A stretch of DNA of 64,000 nt from Elusimicrobiota bacterium (GTDB taxonomy: Bacteria > Elusimicrobiota > Elusimicrobia > UBA1565 > UBA9628). The notes beneath the pieces were generated by a model, which was given only the letters and a program-made list of their open reading frames with translations, was not told where the DNA came from and searched no databases. Shown here one piece after another: positions 15,349 through 23,610 of this stretch (the first letter of the stretch is position 1; each line of letters starts with the position of its first letter). The translations under genes were made by a program, and so were the position numbers. The stretch covers positions 1 to 64,000 of the forward strand of contig DAIDHI010000069.1 of NCBI GenBank assembly GCA_027452025.1, written 5' to 3'.

Positions 15349-17307
15349 TTAGCTGATTCCCGCCTGCGCCTTGAGGCTTTCCAGCCACTGTTGGATCTGC
15401 GGGTCCGGGTGCAGCTTGAGGACCTTCTCGAAATGGGCCACGGCGTCCTCGACCTTCCCCTGCTGGTAGAACAGGCCGCCGAGATATTGATGCGCCTGCC
15501 ACAGTCCCGGATTGAGGCCGAGCGCCGTCTCGAAGTAGGGGATGCTGGCCTCGGCTTGGCCGGCGTTGTAGTATTGAACGGCGGCGTCGAGGTACTGTTG
15601 GGCCTGGACTGGATCGTGGGCGGGCTGCGGGGCCGGCGCCGGCTGGCCGCCCCGCGCCTTGACGAAGCGCTGCTCTCGCCGCTCCTGGGCCGAGAGCTCC
15701 TCCTGCATGCCCTCGACGACGTCGTAGCTGCCGTCCTGGGTCTGGCGCACGGCGATTTTGCCCTCCTTCTCGAGCGCCTTGACCACGTCCATGATCTTGG
15801 CGCGCTCCTCGTCGACCTGGGCTTGGTTGATGTTGACGATGTATTCGATGGACTCCTTGAGCAGGGACGCGGCGCCCGCCGACATGTTGCTCAAGAACTT
15901 GTTGAGCAGCTCCGGAGAAGCGCCGTGCAGCGCGCGGGCCATGTTCTCGGCCTTGAGCTCGCGCACGACGGTCTGCATCTCGCGGTCGGGGAAGCCGGTG
16001 ATGTCGTCGAAGACGAGGACGTGGCGGCGCACGGCCTCGTAGATCATGGGCTTCTCGTTCCGGAGGTAGTTGAGGATGTTGTTGCGCGTCGTCGTGTCGG
16101 CCTCGTCGAGCATGTGGGTCAAGCGCTCCATGCCTCCGACGACGAAATCCACGTTCTCCTTGACGTCGGCGTCTATGGCGATGACCTGCTCGCGCGTGAC
16201 CTGCCGCAGCGTCAGGGCCTCCAGCGCCACCTTGGACTGCATCTCGACGGGCAAGGACGCGATCATCGCGCGCGCCAGCTCCGGCTTGAGATAGCTGGCG
16301 ACGACGGCGACGATCCAAGGCTCCTCCTTGCGCAGGATGAACATGTAGGCCAGGCGCTTGACGTTCTCCTCGGTGATGTAGGAAAAGGGCTCGAATTTCT
16401 TCATCTCGTCGTCCTCCAGCAGAAGCGGCGGCGGCGGCGGCTCGTCGGGCTTGTTCTGCACGGTCAAATCCAGCTTGCCTTCCTGCAGCATGCTGCCGTC
16501 CTCTTCTCCCTTGCCTTCGTCGTCGGGTTGCTCGATCTTGGACTCGACGTTGACCTCGGCGGCGGGCTTTTCGCGCAGCGCCTTGACGTAATCGCGGAAG
16601 AAGCGCCACAGCGGACCGAACAGGAAGGACAGGAGCAGCAAAAACAGCAGCGCGTAGAGCAGGGGCAGGTAGACCTGCGGCTTCTTGAGGTCGTCGTGCC
16701 AGTCGATCTGGATGTGTTTGAACTTCGTCGGGCGGAAATAGACCTGATCGGGCTGGAGCCCGTACTGGGCCATGGCGTCGACGATGCGGCTGCGGACCAG
16801 CTCGACTTGCGCCTTGTCCTTGAGAACGCCCTCGTCGTGGATGATCGTGACGCCGAGCTTCTTGAAGACGGGATTGACGGCGTAGCGCTCCTCCTGGATG
16901 CCCTTGGTCTGCTGCGCCTGCTGCGCCGAGGCCGCCTCGGGCTTTTGCGGGCCGTTGCCGGTGATCGTCTTGGGCTTTGGGATGCCCGGCATGACGTCGA
17001 TGGTGGGCATCGCCGCCATGCTCTCCGCGGCCAGCTTCTCGCGGTATTTCTCGGCCAGACCCATGCCGGCCCGGGTCGAATCCTCGCTCTCGACCTTGAT
17101 CTCCATCTCCACGTCGACGAAGGGCACGGCCTCGCCCTTGCCGAGGATGGGGTCCAAGATGTCGTTTTGGATCATCGCCTCGGACTCGTTCTTGATGCGG
17201 TTTTCCTCCTTTAGGAGGTCGATGTTCGGGGCGACGATCGCGCACAAGCCCGGCCGCGAGCCCGCGGCCAGCAGGAGGATCAGGAGCATCCCAATTCGCC
17301 TATCCAT
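15349..17307 (-). CDS. Membrane fusion protein: FliF-like periplasmic part + FliG rotor domains + TPR
   Basis: A 652-aa protein. Residues 1-22 form a signal peptide. About 23-205 are extracytoplasmic; 146-197 (FKKLGVTIIHDE...) looks like the segment preceding the last membrane helix of FliF. A transmembrane helix spans about 211-231 and an acidic linker 245-305. FliG-like middle and C-terminal domains cover about 310-520: RKEEPWIVAVVASYLKPE resembles the EHPQ region, and GGMERLTHMLDEAD, LVFDDITGFPDREMQ and KALEKEGKI match FliG-C. TPR repeats follow at about 565-645. This joins MS-ring and C-ring switch functions in one chain and adds TPRs. It heads the coiled-coil-flbD-motA-motB operon. The FliG match is strong; the FliF match is tentative. 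Confidence 0.85.
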   Translation of the reverse strand: MDRRIGMLLILLLAAGSRPGLCAIVAPNIDLLKEENRIKNESEAMIQNDILDPILGKGEAVPFVDVEMEIKVESEDSTRAGMGLAEKYREKLAAESMAAMPTIDVMPGIPKPKTITGNGPQKPEAASAQQAQQTKGIQEERYAVNPVFKKLGVTIIHDEGVLKDKAQVELVRSRIVDAMAQYGLQPDQVYFRPTKFKHIQIDWHDDLKKPQVYLPLLYALLFLLLLSFLFGPLWRFFRDYVKALREKPAAEVNVESKIEQPDDEGKGEEDGSMLQEGKLDLTVQNKPDEPPPPPLLLEDDEMKKFEPFSYITEENVKRLAYMFILRKEEPWIVAVVASYLKPELARAMIASLPVEMQSKVALEALTLRQVTREQVIAIDADVKENVDFVVGGMERLTHMLDEADTTTRNNILNYLRNEKPMIYEAVRRHVLVFDDITGFPDREMQTVVRELKAENMARALHGASPELLNKFLSNMSAGAASLLKESIEYIVNINQAQVDEERAKIMDVVKALEKEGKIAVRQTQDGSYDVVEGMQEELSAQERREQRFVKARGGQPAPAPQPAHDPVQAQQYLDAAVQYYNAGQAEASIPYFETALGLNPGLWQAHQYLGGLFYQQGKVEDAVAHFEKVLKLHPDPQIQQWLESLKAQAGIS

Positions 17308-17372
17308 ATAGCGTCGCCATGAGTGTAGGCCCCGCCTGTTAAATTTTCAAGTCGCGGCAGGCGGTCGCCCCA

Positions 17373-17428
17373 GGCCCTGCGGTACGCGCGCCCAGCCGTC
17401 GCTAGCCGGACGCGCGGGCCGCAGGGCC
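17373..17428 (-). terminator. GC-rich hairpin after the PorV-like gene
   Basis: Inverted repeat with outer 10-base arms (17373-17382 and 17419-17428) and further GC pairing inside, starting two bases beyond the PorV-like stop. It lacks a clear T-run, so it may attenuate rather than terminate transcription into the downstream motor genes, or stabilise the mRNA end. The 122-base gap holding it (17308-17429) shows no other gene. Confidence 0.4.
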
Positions 17429-17429
17429 C

Positions 17430-19040
17430 TTACTTCATCTGCTGCAGGAACTGCTTGACCGAGGCGTTGCTGGGATCGAGCTCGAGCACCCGGCGCCAGA
17501 CCGCCACGGCCTTCTGCTTCTGGTCCATCATGTAGAACGCCGAGCCCATGATCTCGAGAGCGGTGACGTTGTTGGGCTCGAGATCCAGAACGTCCTGGGC
17601 GCGGCGCACGGCATCGTCGTAGTGGCCGTCGTAGACCGACTGCCGGGCGGCGTAGATCTTCTGGTCGACCCACGTGAACTGCTCCGGGCCCTCCATGCGG
17701 CGGGTGATCTCGGCGACGCCCGCCTCCTTCTCGACCATATTCAGCAGGCCGAGCAGGTGATCGTCCTTCGGGTTCTTGTTGTAGGCGTAGCGCAGGGCGT
17801 TGACCGCCGAGCGCATGTCGCGCCCGTCGACGTAGGCGATGACGCCCTTGCGCACGAAGGTCTGGTATTCCTCGCCGCCGGCCGCCTGCGGGATGAAGGA
17901 GGTGACGTTGGCTAGGCGCGCGACCATGGCCTGGACCTGCTTGTTGTCGGGCTGGGCGTCGAGAGCCTGATTGAACTTCTGCTGCGCCAGGGCGAAATTG
18001 CCCTCCTGGAAAGCCTCGAAACCGAGCTTGATGGCGAGCTTGACCTCGGCGGTGGAGCGGTCGCCCTTGGACTCGCCGAAGCGGAACGTCGCCGAGATGC
18101 GCGTGCTGTTGCCGAGATCGTGGATGCCCTGCGCCACGTCGATGGACATGCTGTGGAAGTTGAGGCCGAAGCCGAAATCCGTCTCCTGGATCGAAGGGAT
18201 GCCCATGAGGCCGAAGCGGAACGCGAACCAGTGGGAAATCCAATACTCGCCGCCGAAGCGCAGGTCCATGCCGGCGTTGAGATACTTGTCGGCATCCAGG
18301 GCCAGGGTCATGCGGTTCTTGAACAGGTTGACGGCGTTGCCGATCTTGATCGTCACGGGCAGGCTGTCCTGCGTGTCCCCGGTGCGCTGGGAGAAAGCGT
18401 TTTGCATGCCCAGGCCGAGCCGGTAGGGGCCCATCGTCTTGAGCACGCCCAGGTTCAAGGTCCTGAAGCTGTCGGCCGAGCCGGCAAGCTTGCGGGAGAT
18501 ATCTTGGAGCGTGGCGCCGAAGGCCACGGTCTGGGTGATGCTCTTGCCCCAGGACAGGCCGTAGGCCGTCTCCTGATCGGCGAAATTGCCGGCGGTCTGG
18601 ATGCTCGTAGGCTCCTGGGTGTTGGGGTCGAAGGTGGCGTTGACGGTCTGGAAGCCCGTGGAGGCCAACTGCGTCATCGAAGCGGCGAAAGTGCTACCGC
18701 CCTTGAGCGGCTGGGCGTAGGCGAAATACTGCATCTTCGTCTGCTCGAAGAGCGAGGCCTGCATCGTGGTGAACTGCTTGCGCTGAAGTTGAGCCAGGCC
18801 GGCCGGGTTCCAGTAGGCGGCCGTGGCGTCGTCGGAGATGGCGTAGAAGGCGCCGGCCATGGCCAAAGCGCGCGCGCCGACGCCGAACTGGAGGAACTCT
18901 CCGGGTTGGCCGCCAGTCTGGGGCGCGGAGAGCGCCCAGGCCGGGCGCGCGCTCGCGCATAGAAGTCCCATCACGGCCAGGACGGCCGCAACAGGCGTCA
19001 AACGCCTGGGGGACAAGCCCCAAGTCTTAGTTCGGGCCAT
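17430..19040 (-). CDS. PorV/PorQ-like outer-membrane barrel with C-terminal TPR domain
   Basis: About 536 aa. A signal peptide (ends near ARPAWA-LS) is followed by the family opening GGQPGEFLQFGVGARALAMA and YWNPAGLAQLQ, then beta-strand-rich barrel sequence to about residue 320, and TPR-like helices to the end. PorV-type proteins are outer-membrane shuttle/anchor proteins known from Bacteroidetes type IX secretion and common elsewhere. An in-frame GTG at 19061 falls inside the riboswitch aptamer, so the ATG at 19040 (MARTKTWG) is chosen. It has no strong Shine-Dalgarno. It is upstream of, and likely linked to, the motor operon. Confidence 0.85.
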   Translation of the reverse strand: MARTKTWGLSPRRLTPVAAVLAVMGLLCASARPAWALSAPQTGGQPGEFLQFGVGARALAMAGAFYAISDDATAAYWNPAGLAQLQRKQFTTMQASLFEQTKMQYFAYAQPLKGGSTFAASMTQLASTGFQTVNATFDPNTQEPTSIQTAGNFADQETAYGLSWGKSITQTVAFGATLQDISRKLAGSADSFRTLNLGVLKTMGPYRLGLGMQNAFSQRTGDTQDSLPVTIKIGNAVNLFKNRMTLALDADKYLNAGMDLRFGGEYWISHWFAFRFGLMGIPSIQETDFGFGLNFHSMSIDVAQGIHDLGNSTRISATFRFGESKGDRSTAEVKLAIKLGFEAFQEGNFALAQQKFNQALDAQPDNKQVQAMVARLANVTSFIPQAAGGEEYQTFVRKGVIAYVDGRDMRSAVNALRYAYNKNPKDDHLLGLLNMVEKEAGVAEITRRMEGPEQFTWVDQKIYAARQSVYDGHYDDAVRRAQDVLDLEPNNVTALEIMGSAFYMMDQKQKAVAVWRRVLELDPSNASVKQFLQQMK

Positions 19041-19043
19041 TAG

Positions 19044-19125
19044 TTCGGTAGCCTGACGCACTACCCTAGGGCAGTGTCACGGCTTTGCGCCCCTGCCTTG
19101 CGGCAGGTTTGCCTTTATCGCCCAT
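19044..19125 (-). promoter_or_regulatory. GEMM-I cyclic di-GMP riboswitch
   Basis: On the minus strand the leader contains, in order, AAAGGCAAACC, a helix capped by a GCAA tetraloop (UGCC-GCAA-GGCA), GGGGCGCAAAGCC, a second helix (CACUGCCC...GGGUAGUG) and GGCUACCGAAC. These are the hallmark conserved blocks of the GEMM-I aptamer, including the GNRA tetraloop. The base before CAAACC is G, equivalent to G20 of the Vibrio Vc2 aptamer, which favours c-di-GMP over 3',3'-cGAMP. The aptamer ends 3 bases before the ATG of the PorV-like gene, so ligand binding probably acts on translation initiation. Confidence 0.85.
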
Positions 19126-19190
19126 CTCAAGGTGCGACCATGCCGGGCCCAGGACCAGCAACCCCTTGATCCTACCGGCATGACCTCAAG
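19126..19190 (-). other. Long leader hairpin directly 5' of the aptamer
   Basis: Two stacked stems: outer 19126-19133 with 19183-19190 (two G-U pairs), inner 19139-19146 with 19175-19182 (8 perfect pairs), with a 5-base bulge on one side. It lies between the promoter and the GEMM aptamer. No known RNA class is recognised. It could be a 5' stability element or part of a second regulatory device. Confidence 0.5.
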
Positions 19191-19208
19191 ACGGGATGCG
19201 TCCCCGCC

Positions 19209-19236
19209 AGTATAACAGGCCCCCTAGCTTTGTCAA
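19209..19236 (-). promoter_or_regulatory. Sigma70-type promoter for the PorV-like gene and riboswitch leader
   Basis: Minus-strand TTGACA (19231-19236), a 16-base spacer and TATACT (19209-19214). Transcription would start near 19203, giving a leader of about 160 bases that contains the hairpin and the GEMM aptamer. Confidence 0.75.
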
Positions 19237-19296
19237 GGCCTAGGGAAGGCCCAGCGGCCTTGCGGCGGAACACGGCCCGTGTTACACTCATCGCGC

Positions 19297-19917
19297 ATGC
19301 CCTCCGAAGAAGAGTTGGCGCGCCGCAGACGCCACACGCTGTATCTGATCGCGGGCGGCACCGTTTCCCTCCTCCTGCCCCTGGGCGGGGTGCTCTATCT
19401 TAAGATGACCGACACGACGGCGCCCCCGGCCAGCGTGCGGGCCGACGACATCTTCGCGCACCGGGAGGGCGCCGCGGTGCGCCTGCAGCCCGCCGCCGGC
19501 GCGGCCGCGCCGCAGCCGTTGGCGATGCCAGCCGCGCCGCCGGCCGTCTCCTCCGTCCCGGCGACCTCGCCCCCGCAGGAAAGCGGGCTGAGCATGATCC
19601 GGGGCGGAGAAGACTACTTCCCGGGCAAGTCCGCCTCGCCGGCTCCCGCTCCCCAACCCCCGCCGGCGCCCGCCGCCGCGGCCGCCCCGGCCCCGCCGCG
19701 CGCCATCCCCGCGCCCAGGCCCGCGGCCGCGCCCAAGACCCTCGCGATGCCGCAGCTCAAGCCGGCGCAGGGGTTCGGGCAGGTCCGCAGCTGGTTCTCG
19801 GGCTCGGGACAGCCGGCCGGCGCGGCGCAGCCGCAGGCCCCCGTCGGCGCCGCGCCGCCCGACGTCAACGCCCTCATCCAGCAGGCCGTCGGCAGCGCGC
19901 AGTCCACCCAGCGCTAG
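19297..19917 (+). CDS. Single-pass membrane protein with Pro/Ala-rich domain
   Basis: A 206-aa protein of unknown function starting MPSEEELARRRRHTLYLIAGG. One membrane helix lies at about 16-36, followed by an Ala/Pro-rich segment broken by short motifs such as GLSMIRGGEDYFPG and GFGQVRSWFSG, and the tail DVNALIQQAVGSAQ. The inside-positive RRRRH suggests the long C-terminal part is outside the cytoplasm. An in-frame upstream start at 19279 overlaps a putative -10 (TTACACT, 19280-19287), so the ATG at 19297 is preferred. It is divergent from the riboswitch-controlled gene. Confidence 0.6.
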   Translation: MPSEEELARRRRHTLYLIAGGTVSLLLPLGGVLYLKMTDTTAPPASVRADDIFAHREGAAVRLQPAAGAAAPQPLAMPAAPPAVSSVPATSPPQESGLSMIRGGEDYFPGKSASPAPAPQPPPAPAAAAAPAPPRAIPAPRPAAAPKTLAMPQLKPAQGFGQVRSWFSGSGQPAGAAQPQAPVGAAPPDVNALIQQAVGSAQSTQR

Positions 19918-19940
19918 CCGCCTGGTACCGGATGAGGCCG

Positions 19941-19997
19941 ATGGTGTCAGACTTTCACTTTTCGCCTGTCCAAGAAAAAGTGAAAGTCTGACACCAT
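19941..19997. repeat. Palindromic interspersed element, copy 2
   Basis: Inverted repeat with 22-base arms (19941-19962 and 19976-19997) and a 13-base loop. The arms share GTGTCAGACTTTCACTTTT with copy 1 at 13020-13078; inner sequence and loop differ. It lies between two plus-strand genes. Confidence 0.85.
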
Positions 19998-20061
19998 TAA
20001 GTTACCGCGGCTCCAAGGGCCCGCTATGGGTTGCCGCCGCCGCCGCGGTTATCATGCCTCC

Positions 20062-20379
20062 ATGCTGGCTCCAGCGCAGCTCTTACGCGGGCCCTGGCAA
20101 GCCGATCCGGCCGACGTCGCGGCCCTCCTGGCGGGCGCGGCGATCTTTTTCCTGGGCCGCCGGCTCTCGTTTCGCAGCGCCCACAGGCTCTGGGCCGTCT
20201 GCGGCTTGATCTACCTCGGCGCCGCCGGAGGCCTTTCGATGGAGCGGCGCCGCAGGGTGGAGCGCTCCCCGCTCGCGATCGAGGCGCAAGCGGAGCTCTT
20301 CGGAGGAGGCGTCGAGAGCGCTCTCGGCCTATCGTTCCTGGCCGCCGCTTTCGCCGCCGAACGAGCGTCGCAGCGCTAG
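20062..20379 (+). CDS. Small two-helix membrane protein, unknown
   Basis: A 105-aa protein starting MLAPAQLLRGPW. It has hydrophobic segments near residues 20-35 and 48-60 and an Ala-rich C-terminal helix. The sequence FRSAHRLWAVCGLIYLGAAGG is not assigned to any family. An upstream in-frame start (20026) is possible but adds an Arg-rich stretch overlapping a weak -10-like TTATCAT. Its stop overlaps the convergent citrate synthase stop by 4 bases. Confidence 0.5.
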   Translation: MLAPAQLLRGPWQADPADVAALLAGAAIFFLGRRLSFRSAHRLWAVCGLIYLGAAGGLSMERRRRVERSPLAIEAQAELFGGGVESALGLSFLAAAFAAERASQR

Positions 20380-21515
20380 CGCTTGGGGACCTTGAGCCCC
20401 CGCGGCCCGATGTACTCGGACTGCGGCCGGATGAGCCGATCCTGGGCGTGCTGCTCCATGACGTGAGCGCACCAGCCCCCCACGCGCCCGCAAGCGAACA
20501 TCGCCACGAACTGGTCGGGCAGCAGGCCCACTGACTGGAGCACGAGGGCGGTATAGAACTCGACGTTCGTCTTGAGGTTGCGTCCGGGCTTGTGCTCCTC
20601 GAGCACCCGCAGGGCGGTCTTTTCGACGGCGCGCGCGAGCTCGTAGAGCTTGCGGTTGTGAAGGTCGGCGCCCGCCATTTCCTCGGCGGTGCGCGCCAGG
20701 ACCTCGGCGCGCGGGTCGCGAACCTTGTAGACGCGGTGGCCGAAACCCATGACGCGCCGGCCGGCCTCGAGTTCCTTCTTGAGCCAGGCCTCGGCGCGGT
20801 CCTCCGACTTGATGTCGACGAGCATGTCGAGGACCGGCCCCGGGGCGCCGCCGTGGAGAGGCCCCTTGAGCGCGCCCACCGCGCCGGTGACGGCGCTGAC
20901 CATGTCGGAGCGGGTGCTGGCGATCACGCGCGCCGTGAACGTCGACGCGTTCATGCCGTGGTCGATGACGGTGACCCAGTAGGTGTCCAAGGCCCTGGCC
21001 GCCGCGGGGTGCGGTTCTTCGCCGAAGACCATGTAGAGAAAGTTCGCCGCCAGGCCGAGATCGGCGCGCGGAGCGATGGGCTCCAGGCCCTGTCTCAGGC
21101 GCGCGTGCGCGGCGACGACGGTCGGGAAGCGCGCGGCCAGGCGCTTGGCCATGGCCAAGTCTCCCGCCGGCGAGATGTCGTTGGGATTGGAGACGTCCAA
21201 AGAGAGCGTGGCGCAAGCCATGCGCAGGGCGTCGATCGGCGGGGCGTTGCGGGCGGTCTTGATGATCTCGAGAGTCTCGGGACGCAGCGCGCGGTAGCCG
21301 GCCAGTTCCTTCTTGATGCCCGGAACTTCCTCCTTGGCGGGAAGGCTTCCGCGCCACAGCATCGTGGCCGCCTCCTCGAACGACGCCTTGCCGGCGATTT
21401 CGCCGATGTCGTAGCCGCCGATGATCAGTTCTCCCGCCTGCCCGTCGACCATGCTGAGCTTGGTCTGGGTGGCGACGACGCCTTCGAGTCCCTTGGAAAC
21501 GGTGGCGATGGCCAT
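20376..21515 (-). CDS. gltA: Citrate synthase
   Basis: Condenses oxaloacetate and acetyl-CoA. At 379 aa it fits the short, dimeric bacterial type. Active-site regions are PLHGGAPGPVLDML and MGFGHRVYKVRDPR; the third catalytic position reads NVEFYTALVL, with Glu where many family members have Asp. The ATG at 21515 overlaps the sucD stop (TAATG). A longer open frame upstream is a shadow of sucD. As last gene of a sucCD/korAB operon it belongs to a TCA-type pathway; a methylcitrate synthase activity cannot be excluded. Confidence 0.93.
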   Translation of the reverse strand: MAIATVSKGLEGVVATQTKLSMVDGQAGELIIGGYDIGEIAGKASFEEAATMLWRGSLPAKEEVPGIKKELAGYRALRPETLEIIKTARNAPPIDALRMACATLSLDVSNPNDISPAGDLAMAKRLAARFPTVVAAHARLRQGLEPIAPRADLGLAANFLYMVFGEEPHPAAARALDTYWVTVIDHGMNASTFTARVIASTRSDMVSAVTGAVGALKGPLHGGAPGPVLDMLVDIKSEDRAEAWLKKELEAGRRVMGFGHRVYKVRDPRAEVLARTAEEMAGADLHNRKLYELARAVEKTALRVLEEHKPGRNLKTNVEFYTALVLQSVGLLPDQFVAMFACGRVGGWCAHVMEQHAQDRLIRPQSEYIGPRGLKVPKR

Positions 21516-22423
21516 TAGGCGGCGACCTCCTTGGCGTTCTTCTTGAGGAAGGCCGCGACCGTCGATCCGATCTCGCTGAGGTTGTCGACCACGGTGACGC
21601 CGCAATCCTTGAGCGCCTTGATCTTGCCGGCATGGGTTCCAGAACCGCCTTCGACGATCGCGCCGGCATGGCCCATCCGCCGTCCCGGGGGCGCCGTGCG
21701 CCCGGCGACGAAGCCGAAGACGGGCTTCGTCATGTGGTCGCGGGCGTAGCGCGCGGCCTCTTCCTCCCCCGCCCCTCCGATCTCGCCGATCATGACGACG
21801 GCGGTGGTCTGAGGGTCCTTTTCGAAGAGAGCCAGGATCTCGGCGTGCGAGGAGCCCGCGATCGGGTCGCCGCCGATGCCCACGACCGTGGATTGGCCGA
21901 GACCGGCTTGCGTCAGCTGATGCACGGCCTCGTAGGTCAGCGTGCCGGAACGGGAGACGATGCCGATCGGCCCCGGCTTGTGGATGTAGCCCGGCATGAT
22001 GCCGGCCTTGCACTCGCCCGGCGTGATGACGCCGGGGCAGTTGGGGCCGACCATGCGCACCTGGCGGCCGCAGCGGTTGGCGGATTCGATCGCCTTTTTG
22101 ACGCGCGCCATGTCGAGGACGGGGATGCCCTCGGTGATCGTGATGATAAGGGAGATCCCGGCGTCGACGGCCTCGAGGATGCCGTCGGCGGCGAAGGGCG
22201 CCGGCACGAAGATCAAGGACGTGTCCGCTCCCGTCGCGCGCACGGCGTCGCTGACGGTGCTGAAGACCGGGCGTTCGAGGTGCGTGGTGCCCCCGCGGCC
22301 GGGAGTGACCCCGCCCACGATCGGGCTGCCGTAGTCGATGCATTGCTTGGCGTGGAAGCTGCCCGCCGAGCCGGTGAAGCCTTGAACGATGACCTTCGAA
22401 TCCTTGCTCAGAAGAATGGACAT
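21515..22423 (-). CDS. sucD: Succinyl-CoA ligase, alpha subunit
   Basis: Binds CoA and carries the phospho-histidine in the succinyl-CoA to succinate reaction. A CoA-binding Rossmann motif [15 protein letters not shown] is at the N-terminus, and the phosphohistidine region [17 protein letters not shown] is near residue 240. The 302-aa length is normal. The ATG at 22423 is preceded by AAGGGGAA at good spacing; an apparent longer frame to 22636 is the shadow of sucC. It is translationally coupled to the citrate synthase gene. Confidence 0.96.
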   Translation of the reverse strand: MSILLSKDSKVIVQGFTGSAGSFHAKQCIDYGSPIVGGVTPGRGGTTHLERPVFSTVSDAVRATGADTSLIFVPAPFAADGILEAVDAGISLIITITEGIPVLDMARVKKAIESANRCGRQVRMVGPNCPGVITPGECKAGIMPGYIHKPGPIGIVSRSGTLTYEAVHQLTQAGLGQSTVVGIGGDPIAGSSHAEILALFEKDPQTTAVVMIGEIGGAGEEEAARYARDHMTKPVFGFVAGRTAPPGRRMGHAGAIVEGGSGTHAGKIKALKDCGVTVVDNLSEIGSTVAAFLKKNAKEVAA

Positions 22424-22437
22424 GTTGATTCCCCTTG

Positions 22438-23601
22438 TTATCGCGAGCCGCGCGCCGCGTCCACGGCCTTTTGGGCGGCCTCCCAAAGGTGGTCGGCCGT
22501 GATGATCTTGACGCCCGAGTTGTTGAGGAGCTCGCGGCCCTTCTCGACGTTGGTGCCTTGGAGCCGCACGACGAGGGGGACCTTGAGCTTGACCTTCTTG
22601 AGCGCGGCTAGGATCCCCGCGGCGATCATGTCGCACTTGACGATGCCGCCGAAGATGTTGACGAGCACGGCCTTGACCTTCGGGTCCTTCAAGATGATCT
22701 GAAAGGCCTGGGTGACGCGCTCCTCGTTGGCCCCGCCGCCGACGTCGAGGAAATTCGCCGGCATGCCGCCGGCCAGCGCGATCGTATCCATCGTGCCCAT
22801 GGCCAGCCCCGCGCCGTTGACCATGCAGCCGATGCTGCCGTCGAGGCCGATGTAGGAGATGTCGTGCTTCTTGGCTTCCTTTTCGAGCGGGCTCGACTCG
22901 CGATCGGGAAGCGCGCGAAGAACGGGCTGGCGAAACAGCGCGTTATCATCGGTGATCACCTTGCCGTCCAGGCAGACCAGGCCCTTCGGAGTCAGGGCCA
23001 GGGGATTGACCTCGACGAGGCTGCAGTCATAGTCCAGGAAAACGCGGACCAGGCCCTTGGCGATCTTGACGAACTCGCCGACGCTCTCGGGCGGCAGCCC
23101 GAGAGCGAAAGCGATCCGGCGAGCCTCGAAATCCCGAAGCCCCAGGTTCGGGTCGACGGCCTGCTTGATGATCGCCTCGGGCCTCTCGTGAGCCAGGCGC
23201 TCGATCTCCATGCCGCCCTCCGCTGAAGCGATGACGACGGGAGACGCGGCCTTGCGGTCCAAGACGACGGAGAGATACATCTCCCGCTCGATCCTGGCGG
23301 CGTGCTCGACGGAAATCTCCCGGACCTTGAGGCCATTCTCTCCGGTCTGCGGCGTGACCAGGGTCATGCCGAGAATCGCCTTGGCGGCCTCGCGGGCCTG
23401 CTTCGGATTCTTCGCGAGCTTGACGCCGCCGGCTTTGCCGCGGCCGCCGGCGAGCACCTGCGCCTTGATGACCCAGGGCGCCTTGGCGCGCTTGAGCGCG
23501 GAAGGAAGCTGCTTCAAGTCGCGCAGGATCCCGCCCCGCGGCGGCACCGGCAAGCCCTTGGAAGCGAAGAGGTCCTTCGATTCGAACTCAACGAGTTTCA
23601 T
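22438..23601 (-). CDS. sucC: Succinyl-CoA ligase, beta subunit (ATP-grasp)
   Basis: Partner of SucD, forming ATP or GTP from succinyl-CoA. An N-terminal ATP-grasp domain starts at [18 protein letters not shown]; the C-terminal ligase domain shows [31 protein letters not shown] and [13 protein letters not shown]. It is 387 aa and complete. GAGGGGAA precedes the ATG. It lies 14 bases before sucD and 9 bases after the stop of the zinc-ribbon/CBS gene. Confidence 0.96.
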   Translation of the reverse strand: MKLVEFESKDLFASKGLPVPPRGGILRDLKQLPSALKRAKAPWVIKAQVLAGGRGKAGGVKLAKNPKQAREAAKAILGMTLVTPQTGENGLKVREISVEHAARIEREMYLSVVLDRKAASPVVIASAEGGMEIERLAHERPEAIIKQAVDPNLGLRDFEARRIAFALGLPPESVGEFVKIAKGLVRVFLDYDCSLVEVNPLALTPKGLVCLDGKVITDDNALFRQPVLRALPDRESSPLEKEAKKHDISYIGLDGSIGCMVNGAGLAMGTMDTIALAGGMPANFLDVGGGANEERVTQAFQIILKDPKVKAVLVNIFGGIVKCDMIAAGILAALKKVKLKVPLVVRLQGTNVEKGRELLNNSGVKIITADHLWEAAQKAVDAARGSR

Positions 23602-23610
23602 GGATTCCCC

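Noticed and set aside
14497..17214. 905-aa plus-strand open frame opposite the motor genes
   Set aside because: Antisense shadow; the minus-strand proteins have recognisable domains and ribosome-binding sites.
19041..19061. Longer PorV-like start (GTG at 19061)
   Set aside because: It would put the first seven codons inside the conserved riboswitch aptamer.
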